This document shows, piece after piece, positions 31,424 to 39,044 of a stretch of DNA of 64,000 bases; within the stretch, counting starts at the first letter, position 1, and every line of letters begins with the position of its first letter. Made by a program: the position numbers and the translations under genes. The DNA is from Streptomyces sp. CNQ-509 (GTDB lineage Bacteria; Actinomycetota; Actinomycetes; Streptomycetales; Streptomycetaceae): assembly GCF_001011035.1 (NCBI RefSeq), contig NZ_CP011492.1, positions 5,935,001 to 5,999,000 of the forward strand. The letters run 5' to 3'. The notes under the pieces were generated by a model, which made no database searches, was not told where the DNA came from, and saw nothing but the letters and a program-made list of their open reading frames with translations.

Positions 31424-31657
31424 CTAGAGATGGACGACCGGGCAGGTCAAGGTCCGGGTGATCCCCGACACCTGCTGGACTCTGGCGACCACGAGCCGGC
31501 CCAGTTCGTCGACGGTGTCCGCCTGCGCGCGCACGATCACGTCGTAGGGACCGGTCACGTCCTCGGCCTGGATCACTCCGGGGATCTTGGCGATGACTTC
31601 GGCGACGGCCGACGCCTTGCCGACCTCGGTCTGGATCAGGATGTAAGCCTGTACCAC
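31424..31657 (-). CDS. Stand-alone Lrp/AsnC ligand-binding (RAM) domain protein
   Basis: A 77-aa protein, VVQAYILIQTEVGKASAVAE to RTLTCPVVHL, covering only the alpha/beta ligand-binding domain of Lrp/AsnC regulators (GVIQAEDVTGPYDVIVRAQA is the core). There is no HTH. Such proteins form rings that bind small effectors, often amino acids, and may modulate partner proteins. GTG 31657 is chosen because GGAGG lies 4 nt upstream; an in-frame ATG at 31687 would add ten residues. It is divergent from thiL. Confidence 0.85.
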   Translation of the reverse strand: MVQAYILIQTEVGKASAVAEVIAKIPGVIQAEDVTGPYDVIVRAQADTVDELGRLVVARVQQVSGITRTLTCPVVHL

Positions 31658-31794
31658 GGAACCTCCAGGGGCGGCTTCGAGGATCATGGGAGAGGAGACG
31701 CAACCGTATCGCGTACTCCGGCCGGCGCGGGAGGGTCGGGAGCGGCCGTGACGGGCGAGACCGCGGGCGCCGGGTTGACGGAAGGAGCGATCCG

Positions 31795-32769
31795 ATGAGG
31801 GGCCACGGGCAGGGCCAGGGCACCGTGGGGGAGCTGGGCGAGTTCGGGCTCATCCGGGAGCTGACCTCCCGGCTGACCACGACGCCCGCGGTACGGATCG
31901 GTCCGGGGGACGACGCCGCGGTCATCAGCGCCCCCGACCGCCGGGTCGTGGCCAGCACGGACGTGCTCATCGAGGGCCGGCACTTCCGCCGCGACTGGTC
32001 CACGGCCTACGACGTGGGCCGCAAGTCCGCCGCCCAGAACCTCGCCGACATCGCCGCCATGGGCGCCGTCCCCACCGCTCTGCTCCTCGGCCTCGTCGTC
32101 CCCGCCGACCTGCTCGTCACCTGGCCCGCGGAGCTGATGGACGGGCTGCGCGACGAGTGCCAGGTCGCCGGCGCCGCCGTCGTCGGCGGCGATGTCGTAC
32201 GGGGCGACGCCATCACGCTCGCGATCACCGCGCTCGGCGACATGCAGGGCCACGAGCCGGTCACCCGCGCCGGCGCCCGCCCCGGGGACGTGGTGGCGGT
32301 GACCGGCTGGCTCGGCTGGTCCGCGGCCGGTCACGCCGTGCTGGCGCGCGGCTTCCGCTCGCCCCGCGCCTTCGTCGAGGCCCACCGCCGCCCCGAACCG
32401 CCCTACCAGGCGGGCCCCGCGGCGGCCGCGCTCGGCGCCACCTCGATGACGGACGTCAGCGACGGGCTGCTGGCCGACCTCGGCCACGTCGCGGAGGCGG
32501 GGAAGGTCCGTATCGACGTCCGCACCGCGGCCCTCGACGTGCCCGGACAGATGGCGGACATCGGCAAGGCGGTGGGCGTGGACCCGCTGCAGTGGGTGCT
32601 GACGGGCGGCGAGGACCACGCGATCGTGGCGACCTTCCCGCCGCAGGTGAAGCTGCCCGCGCGGTGGCGGGTCGTCGGCGAGGTGCAGGCGCCGTCGGCG
32701 GCGGCCCAGGTGACGGTGGACGGCGAGCCGTGGCGGGGCGCGGCCGGCTGGGACCACTTCGGTGGCTGA
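31795..32769 (+). CDS. thiL: Thiamine-monophosphate kinase
   Basis: Phosphorylates thiamine phosphate to the active diphosphate. The 324-aa PurM-like ATPase shows GEFGLIRELTSR, GPGDDAAVI, STDVLIEGRHFRRDW, and GRKSAAQNLADIAAMGAVPTALLLGL (ATP/Mg loop), then GGDVVRGDAITLAIT and TDVSDGLLADLGH. The ATG at 31795 has AGGAG 8 nt upstream. Its end overlaps thiD by 8 bp, so the two thiamine genes are translationally coupled. Confidence 0.94.
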   Translation: MRGHGQGQGTVGELGEFGLIRELTSRLTTTPAVRIGPGDDAAVISAPDRRVVASTDVLIEGRHFRRDWSTAYDVGRKSAAQNLADIAAMGAVPTALLLGLVVPADLLVTWPAELMDGLRDECQVAGAAVVGGDVVRGDAITLAITALGDMQGHEPVTRAGARPGDVVAVTGWLGWSAAGHAVLARGFRSPRAFVEAHRRPEPPYQAGPAAAALGATSMTDVSDGLLADLGHVAEAGKVRIDVRTAALDVPGQMADIGKAVGVDPLQWVLTGGEDHAIVATFPPQVKLPARWRVVGEVQAPSAAAQVTVDGEPWRGAAGWDHFGG

Positions 32770-33610
32770 GCCGGCGGGCACGGAGGGCCCGGAGGGCGGC
32801 GGGGGCGGCGCGAGCGCGCCGCCGCGGGTGCTCACCGTCGCCGGCTCCGACTCCGGCGGCGGCGCGGGCATCCAGGCCGACCTGAAGACGATGCTCGCGC
32901 TCGGCGTGCACGGCATGAGCGTCGTCACCGCCGTGACCGCGCAGAACTCGCTCGGGGTGCAGGACAGTTGGACGCTGCCGGTGGCCGCGGTGCGCGGCCA
33001 GTTCCGCAGCGTCGTCGACGACATCGGGGTCCAGGCCGTCAAGACCGGCATGCTCGCGGGTGCCGAGACGGTGGCGGCGGTCGCGGAGCTGCTGGCGGGG
33101 ACGCCCGCGCCGGTCGTGGTCGACCCCGTGGGGGTCTCGACCCACGGCGACCGGCTGCTGGCGGCCGAGGCGCTGGACACGGTGCGGACCCGGCTGCTGC
33201 CGGTCGCGACCGTCGTCACCCCGAACCTGGCCGAGGTGGCGTGGCTGACCGGGATCCGGGTGGCGGGCGAGGCGGACATGCGGCCGGCGGCGGCGGCGCT
33301 GCTCGCGTACGGGCCGCGCTGGGCGCTGGTCAAGGGCGGCCATCTGCCGGCGGACGAGGGCGCGGTGGACCTGCTGACGGACGGCACGGAGGAGCACTGG
33401 CTGCGCGCGCCCCGGATCCCCGTGCGGCACACCCACGGCACGGGCTGCACGCTGGCGAGCGCCGCCGCGGCGTATCTGGCGCGGGGGCGGGCGGTGCCGG
33501 AGGCGGTGGCGGCGGCGAAGGAGTACGTCACGGGGGCGATCGCGGCGGGGTTCCCGCTGGGGGCGGGGACGGGTCCCGTGGACCACGGCTGGCGGCGGCG
33601 CGGGGCGTAG
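32762..33610 (+). CDS. thiD: Hydroxymethylpyrimidine / phosphomethylpyrimidine kinase
   Basis: Phosphorylates HMP twice to the pyrophosphate used in thiamine assembly. The 282-aa ribokinase-fold protein has VLTVAGSDSGGGAGIQADLKT, HGMSVVTAVTAQNS, VKTGMLAG, VVDPVGVSTHGDRLL and the anion hole/catalytic HTHGTGCTLASAAAAYLARG. About 20 Gly/Pro-rich residues precede the fold. It starts at GTG 32762 inside the thiL end. No TPP riboswitch was noticed near this operon, which is consistent with a salvage kinase pair. Confidence 0.93.
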   Translation: MAEPAGTEGPEGGGGGASAPPRVLTVAGSDSGGGAGIQADLKTMLALGVHGMSVVTAVTAQNSLGVQDSWTLPVAAVRGQFRSVVDDIGVQAVKTGMLAGAETVAAVAELLAGTPAPVVVDPVGVSTHGDRLLAAEALDTVRTRLLPVATVVTPNLAEVAWLTGIRVAGEADMRPAAAALLAYGPRWALVKGGHLPADEGAVDLLTDGTEEHWLRAPRIPVRHTHGTGCTLASAAAAYLARGRAVPEAVAAAKEYVTGAIAAGFPLGAGTGPVDHGWRRRGA

Positions 33611-33708
33611 GCCCCGGGGACGCCGTGCCGTACGGGCCGGGGGCGTGCCCCCGTACGGGCGGGAACTGCCTTCTCCGTACGGCCCGGTGGGGCCGCGCGG
33701 ACACGAGA

Positions 33709-33738
33709 GAGCCGGCCCACCCCGCGGTGGACCGGCTC
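33709..33738. terminator. Terminator between thiD and rpmB
   Basis: GAGCCGG/CCGGCTC outer stem plus CCACC/GGTGG inner stem, with a C-A mismatch between them, lying between convergent genes. Confidence 0.65.
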
Positions 33739-33763
33739 GCCGTGCGTGGGCGGCTGCGCTACG

Positions 33764-33949
33764 TCAGCGCGAGACCTTGCCCGCCTTGATGCACGAGGTG
33801 CAGGCGTTGAGGCGCTTCGGCGTCCCCCCGACCACGGCGCGCACCCGCTGGATGTTGGGGTTCCAGCGGCGGCGGGTGCGGCGGTGCGAGTGGGAGATGT
33901 TGTTGCCGAAGCCCGGCCCCTTGCCACAGACGTCGCAGTTGGCAGCCAC
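33764..33949 (-). CDS. rpmB: 50S ribosomal protein L28 (zinc-binding form)
   Basis: A 61-aa ribosomal protein: MAANCDVCGKGPGFGNNISH and SHRRTRRRWNPNIQRVR. The two CxxC pairs (CDVC at residues 5-8 and CTSC near 50) mark the zinc-containing C+ form; streptomycetes also carry zinc-free copies elsewhere under zinc-responsive control. It is monocistronic and divergent from the DAK2 gene. The promoter is likely in the AT-richer stretch around 33950-34090. Confidence 0.95.
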   Translation of the reverse strand: MAANCDVCGKGPGFGNNISHSHRRTRRRWNPNIQRVRAVVGGTPKRLNACTSCIKAGKVSR

Positions 33950-34175
33950 GGGTCACTCCAAGCTTCTGATGCACGTACGGTCGGAACCCGGCAGCGCGCC
34001 CTTCTCCGGGAAGGAGCAGGCCGGCCGTGCCGGGGGAGGAAGGCCCGGTACGGGACCGGGCAACCTGTGCAGCATACTACGGCGCTTCCCGGCGGAGGAA
34101 ATCACCGGTCCAGCGGCTACGCTGCCGCTACACCGTACCCGGCCGTGCCGTCGTCCGTTCCGAGGGGGTTGTGCA

Positions 34176-35879
34176 GTGCTCGACGCCTCGTCCGTGCGGG
34201 CCTGGTGCGCCCTGGCCCTGGAGGCGCTGGGCCGGGGCCGGGAGGAGATCGACGCGGTCAACGTCTTCCCGGTCGCCGACGGCGACACCGGGACGAACCT
34301 GTACCTGACGGTGGAGTCGGCGGCGCAGGCGGTGGACGCGGTGTACGGGGCGTTCGCGGCGGAGACCGCGGGCAGCGGCGGCGGCGGCGTGGAGCCGGCG
34401 GTGGCGGACGTGCTGCGGGCGATGGCGCACGGGGCGCTGATCGGGGCGCGGGGCAACTCGGGGACGATCCTGGCGGAGCTGCTGCGAGGGCTGACGGGCG
34501 CGGTGGTGGCGGCGGACGCGGGCTCCGGTACCGGCTCCGGCCCGGGTTCCGGGGCGCTGCTGGCCGGCGCGCTGCGGCGGGGCGCGGACGCGGCCCGGGC
34601 GGCGGTGGAGCACCCGGTCGAGGGCACGATGCTGACGGTCGCCGACGCCGCCGCGGCCGCGGCCGAGGGGTCGGGCGCGGGCGACGCGGCGCGGGTGGCG
34701 AGGGCCGCGTACGACGGCGCGCGGGAGGCGCTGGCCGCGACGACCGGGCAGTTGGACGTGCTGCGCCGGGCGGGCGTCGTGGACGCCGGAGGGCTGGGCC
34801 TGGTGGCGGTGCTGGGCACGCTCGCCGACGCGCTGAGCGGTGCCGCGCGCCCCACGGAGCTGGAGCTCGAAGGGCCGGCGGGCCGCGGGGCGGGTTCCCG
34901 CAGGACCACCGCCCGCCACGAGGGCGGCGACGCCGCCTGTCCGGTGCCGGCCGGGGGCGGGCCCGGGTACGAGGTGATCTACCTGCTGGAGGCCGCCGAC
35001 GACGCCGTCGCCCGGCTCAGGCCGCGGCTCGACGCGCTCGGCGACTCCCTCGTCGTCGTCGGCGGCGACGGGCTGTGGCGGGTGCACGTGCACGTCGACG
35101 ACGCCGGTGCCGCCGTCGAGGCGGGCGTCGAGGCGGGCCGCCCGTACCGCATCCGGATCACCCACCTCCCGGCCGGCACCGCCGCGCCCCCGCGCGGCGG
35201 TGCCGGCGGCGGGCCCGGGGGCCGGGCCGTCGTCGCCGTCGTGCCGGGCGAGGGGCTGGCGGCGCTCTGCGCGGAGGCGGGCGCGGGCGTGGTGACCGTA
35301 CGGGAGGGGGAGCCGCCCGCGAGCGGGGAACTGGCGGAGGCGATGCGGCGCACGGGCGCGCGGGAGGTCGTACTGCTGCCGAACGACGCGGAGTTGCGGC
35401 ACACCGCGGCCGTGGCGGTGGAGGAGGCGCGCGCGTCCGGCGTGCGCGCGGCCCTCATCCCGACGCGCGCGGCGGTCCAGGGACTTGCTGCGCTCGCGGT
35501 GCACGACCCGGGGCGGCGGTTCGACGAGGACGTGGTCGCGATGACGGCCGCCGCGGGCGCCACGCGGCACGCGGAGCTGGCGGTCGCGGAGCAGGAGGCG
35601 TGGACGACGGCGGGTATCTGCCGCCCCGGCGACGTACTCGGGGTGATGGAGGGCGACGTGGCGGTGGTCGGCGCCGACCTCGCCGGGACCGCGGAGGCGG
35701 TGCTCGACCGGATGCTGGCGGGCGGCGGTGAGCTGGTCACGCTGGTGCTCGGCCCCGACCTGCCCCGGGGCTTCGGCGCCCGCCTGGAGGCGCACGTACG
35801 GAGTGGGCACCTGGCGGTGGACACGGTCGTGTACGAGGGCGGCAGCCAGTCGGCACCGCTGCTGATCGGGGTGGAGTAG
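34176..35879 (+). CDS. DAK2-domain protein, FakA-like (fatty-acid kinase type)
   Basis: A 567-aa cytosolic protein. The N-terminal 200 residues are a DAK2 ATP-binding domain: NVFPVADGDTGTNLYLTVE (metal/ATP) and HGALIGARGNSGTILAELLRG. The middle and C-terminal parts match the YloV/FakA architecture (YEVIYLLEAADDAVARLRPRL, GDGLWRVHVHVDDAGAAVEAG). In Firmicutes FakA phosphorylates exogenous fatty acids bound to FakB (DegV) proteins; that role here is inferred. GTG 34176 has GAGGGGG 7 nt upstream. In related genomes as I recall it directly precedes recG; here two extra genes intervene. Confidence 0.85.
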   Translation: MLDASSVRAWCALALEALGRGREEIDAVNVFPVADGDTGTNLYLTVESAAQAVDAVYGAFAAETAGSGGGGVEPAVADVLRAMAHGALIGARGNSGTILAELLRGLTGAVVAADAGSGTGSGPGSGALLAGALRRGADAARAAVEHPVEGTMLTVADAAAAAAEGSGAGDAARVARAAYDGAREALAATTGQLDVLRRAGVVDAGGLGLVAVLGTLADALSGAARPTELELEGPAGRGAGSRRTTARHEGGDAACPVPAGGGPGYEVIYLLEAADDAVARLRPRLDALGDSLVVVGGDGLWRVHVHVDDAGAAVEAGVEAGRPYRIRITHLPAGTAAPPRGGAGGGPGGRAVVAVVPGEGLAALCAEAGAGVVTVREGEPPASGELAEAMRRTGAREVVLLPNDAELRHTAAVAVEEARASGVRAALIPTRAAVQGLAALAVHDPGRRFDEDVVAMTAAAGATRHAELAVAEQEAWTTAGICRPGDVLGVMEGDVAVVGADLAGTAEAVLDRMLAGGGELVTLVLGPDLPRGFGARLEAHVRSGHLAVDTVVYEGGSQSAPLLIGVE

Positions 35880-35972
35880 CGGGGGGCGCCACGCGGTCGG
35901 CGGGGACGCTCCCGGGCGGAGCCCGGCCGCACGCGCCGGGTGGCGGCGGTGCGGCGCGGGCTGCGGCGGCGG

Positions 35973-38900
35973 TCAGGCCCCGGCGGCCCCGGCGTGGTCC
36001 AGCAGCGCCCGGGCCTCGTCCCGGCGGGACTCCGCGGTCTCGCCCGCGGCGTCGTCGTCCGCGTACGCGGCGAGTACCGCGCGGGCGCGCCGCGCCGCCG
36101 CCCCGGGGCGGCCCAGGTCGGCCTCCAGCCAGGCGGCGAGGAGGTGGGCGCCGGTGTACTCGTCGCGGCAGTCGGGGCCGAGACCGGCGAAGCCGGCCAC
36201 GGCGCGTTCGACGTGGGCCAGCCCCTCTTCGTACGCGGCACGGGCGGCCTCGGCCGCGGACTCGTCCGGGTCGTGCGGCGTGCTGCCGGCGGCGGCGGTG
36301 ATCAGGTCGCCGGTCTGCCGGTGCGTGGCGGCGAGTTCGGCGAGCAGGACGTCGCGGCGCCCTCCGCGGACCGGGGCGCCGCCGGCCTCGGCCGCCACCG
36401 GGGCGCCCGGCTCCGTCGCCGCCAGGGCCGTGGTCAGCTCCCGTTCCGCCTCCGCCATCAGCGCCCGGCCCGCCGCCGCGCCCTCCTGCTCCGGCCGGAG
36501 CGCCAGCCAGGCGCGGGACCTGAGCGTGCGGATCAGGGCCGGGACGTCGCCGAGGTCCCGCCAGAGCGCGCCGGCGCGCTCGTACGCGCGGGCCGCCTGG
36601 GTGTCCAGGTCCGCGCTGCTCAGCGACTGCGCGGCCAGCGTCGCCAGCATCGCGTGGTCGCGGGCGCCCTCGCGCGGCCAGTGCGCGGCGATCTCCGCGG
36701 CGAGCAGGTACTGCTCCGCCGCCTGCTGGTGCTCCCCGAGCCGCCCCAGGGCGTCGCCCAGCCACCAGCGCGTCTGCACCACGGTGCCTTCGCCGTGCCG
36801 TTCCGCGCCCAGGTCCGCGAGCGCGTCCTCCAGCACCGTCGCCGCCTCCGCCGCGCGGCCGAGGCGGAGCAGGGCGCCGCCGAGGTGGTGGCGGGCCCAG
36901 GCGCCGGTGCCGGCGGAGTCGCCGGCCTCGTCGGCCCAGAGGGCGGCTTCGAGCAGGTGCTCGGCGCCTTCGCCGTCGCGGCCGGTGTTGCAGAGGACGT
37001 CGGCCAGTTGCAGGTGCAGGCCCGCCTGCCCGGCGGGCTGGGCGTGCAGGGCGCTGTGCTCCAGCGCCCCGCGCACGGCGCGCTCCGCGGTCTCGCGGTC
37101 GCCGAGCCGGGACGCGAGGCCGGCCAGCGCGGACCGGGCCCGTACGGCGTACCAGGGCACGCCCGCGGCGGCGTACCCGTCGACCGCCTGCGCGTACAGC
37201 GCCGCGGCGGGCTCCGTCTCGCCGCGGCGGGCGGCGAGTTCCGCCCGGAGTTCGTACGTCTCGGCGATCCGTCCCGCGACGCGCGGATCGTCCGCGTACG
37301 GCGCGGCGAAGTCCGCCACCGCGGCCACCGCGTCGGCGGCGGATCCGTCCGCCGCGGCGGTGCCCTGTGTGCCGGAAGCCCCGTCGCCGCGCATGGTGTG
37401 GATACGGGCCCGGCAGATCAGCGCCGTCGCCGCCTCGGCCGCCGTGGCGCGGCCCTCCGCGTGCAGCGCCAGCGCCCGGGTACAGGGCTCCGCGACCGCC
37501 GCCAGGGCCTCGTCCGTACGCCCCTCGCGGGCGAGGGCGAACGCCGCGCGGGCGCGCGCCACCTCGGCCTGGCCCGGGTCGCCCGCCGCCTCGAAGAGCC
37601 CGGCCGCCGTCCCGAGGAGCGCCGCGACCTCGGCGTCGGCGGTGTCCGGGTGCATCGCGCGGTGGGCGGTGGCCTCCGCCCGGTCGCGTACGGACAGCTC
37701 GGTGCCCGCCTCCGCCGCCGCGCGCGCCGCGTCCGCCCAGGCCCGTACCGCGTCGGGGCGGCGGGCCTGGGTCAGCTCCCTGGCGGCCGCCAGCAGCTCC
37801 GCCACCCCGGGCCGTGCCGCGGGGGCCCCCGCGGCGGGCGGCGCCGCGGCACCGGCGGCGGAAGCCGCGGGCCGGCGCACCGGCCGGCCCACGCGCAGCC
37901 CCAGCGGCAGCCGCTCCGTCAGCGGCTCGCGCGCCATCCGCTCGCGTACGCCCGAGGACACGGCCGCCGTGCCGTTGCGTGCGTCGAAGCGGCTGGCGAG
38001 CGCCAGCGCCTCGCGCTCCGCGTACGCCCCCAGCTCCGCGACCTTCCACTCCCGTCCGGGGTCCCCGGCCCCCGGCGGGCCCACCACCGGCTCCGCGCCC
38101 AGGCCGAGATCCGCCAGCCGCCGCGTCAGCAGCGCCGTCACCGCCAGGTACGCCATCAGGCTCGACGGCTCGCCCCGGTCGGTCAGATAGGCGGGCCGCT
38201 CCGCCAGCAGCTCCAGGCCCCGCGCCTCGTTGCCCGTCAGCGCGCAGAACTCCACGTGCCGCGCGAACGCGAACCGCATGCTCTCCATCCGCCGCACCAT
38301 CCGGTGCCCGCGCAGATGGTTGGCCCGCGCCTCGTCGACGCGGCCCAGCCGCAGCAGGGGCAGGAGCGACTCCGCGAGCGTGGCGTGCGGCTCGTGCGCG
38401 CAGGTGTGCACGCCGCCGAGCACCGGCGCCCACAGCTCGAGCGCGGCGGCGTCGTCCCCGTGCCCCGCCTCCCGACTGCCCTGGCCGCGCAGCTCGCAGG
38501 CGTGGCAGTCGCTCGTGGCGTCGCGCTCCGCGGCGCGCCAGGCGGCGTACGCGCGGGCGGCGCGCGCGTCGTCGCCGACGTGCTCGGCGATGTGGTACTC
38601 GGCCTGCCGCACGGCGCGTTCGCTGTGGCCCGCGAGGCGGTAGCGGCGCTCCATCTCGGCAAGCCACTTCTCCATCGCCGCCAGCGGGATGTGCGGCTGG
38701 TCGGTCATCCCGGAGGAGACCCACTTGAACATCCAGAACAGCCGGTGGGCGTCCTCCTCGTCGAAGTCCTCCGGACACTCGTCCCACATGCGCAGCAGCC
38801 GCGCGAAGGGGACGAACATCTTGTCCTGCTCGGAGCTGAAGTTGTACGTCTGCAGCAGGTGGATCAGGGCCTCGACGACGAACGCCGCCTGGCCGGTCCG

Positions 38901-39044
38901 CTCCGCCTCGGCGAGCAGCCGCTCCGCGCCCGCGTTGCGGCCGGGGCCCTCCGGCTCCCGCGCGTTGTCGTGCATCGCCTGGCGGAAGGCGACGATGTCG
39001 GCGGGAGGCCCGGCGGGGGAGGGGGCGGGGGCGTCCGTGCTCAT
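35973..39044 (-). CDS. Large TPR-type helical repeat protein coupled to Hsp90-like gene
   Basis: A 1023-aa Ala/Arg/Glu/Leu-rich protein made almost wholly of helical hairpins. Tetratricopeptide-like units are clearest at about 560-900: AETYELRAELAARRGETEPAAALYAQAVDGYAAAG, ARHHLGGALLRLGRAAEAATVLEDALADLG, and WWLGDALGRLGEHQQAAEQYLLAAEIA. The N-terminal 330 residues are a distinct, better-conserved-looking domain with aromatic and Cys/His-rich segments (LLQTYNFSSEQDKMFVPFARLLRMW, RLFWMFKWVSSGM, CHACELRGQG, GVHTCAHEPHATL). No signal or TM segment. Its ATG overlaps the Hsp90-like stop by 4 bp (ATGA), so the two are translationally coupled. It is probably a scaffold or co-chaperone. Confidence 0.8.
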   Translation of the reverse strand: MSTDAPAPSPAGPPADIVAFRQAMHDNAREPEGPGRNAGAERLLAEAERTGQAAFVVEALIHLLQTYNFSSEQDKMFVPFARLLRMWDECPEDFDEEDAHRLFWMFKWVSSGMTDQPHIPLAAMEKWLAEMERRYRLAGHSERAVRQAEYHIAEHVGDDARAARAYAAWRAAERDATSDCHACELRGQGSREAGHGDDAAALELWAPVLGGVHTCAHEPHATLAESLLPLLRLGRVDEARANHLRGHRMVRRMESMRFAFARHVEFCALTGNEARGLELLAERPAYLTDRGEPSSLMAYLAVTALLTRRLADLGLGAEPVVGPPGAGDPGREWKVAELGAYAEREALALASRFDARNGTAAVSSGVRERMAREPLTERLPLGLRVGRPVRRPAASAAGAAAPPAAGAPAARPGVAELLAAARELTQARRPDAVRAWADAARAAAEAGTELSVRDRAEATAHRAMHPDTADAEVAALLGTAAGLFEAAGDPGQAEVARARAAFALAREGRTDEALAAVAEPCTRALALHAEGRATAAEAATALICRARIHTMRGDGASGTQGTAAADGSAADAVAAVADFAAPYADDPRVAGRIAETYELRAELAARRGETEPAAALYAQAVDGYAAAGVPWYAVRARSALAGLASRLGDRETAERAVRGALEHSALHAQPAGQAGLHLQLADVLCNTGRDGEGAEHLLEAALWADEAGDSAGTGAWARHHLGGALLRLGRAAEAATVLEDALADLGAERHGEGTVVQTRWWLGDALGRLGEHQQAAEQYLLAAEIAAHWPREGARDHAMLATLAAQSLSSADLDTQAARAYERAGALWRDLGDVPALIRTLRSRAWLALRPEQEGAAAGRALMAEAERELTTALAATEPGAPVAAEAGGAPVRGGRRDVLLAELAATHRQTGDLITAAAGSTPHDPDESAAEAARAAYEEGLAHVERAVAGFAGLGPDCRDEYTGAHLLAAWLEADLGRPGAAARRARAVLAAYADDDAAGETAESRRDEARALLDHAGAAGA

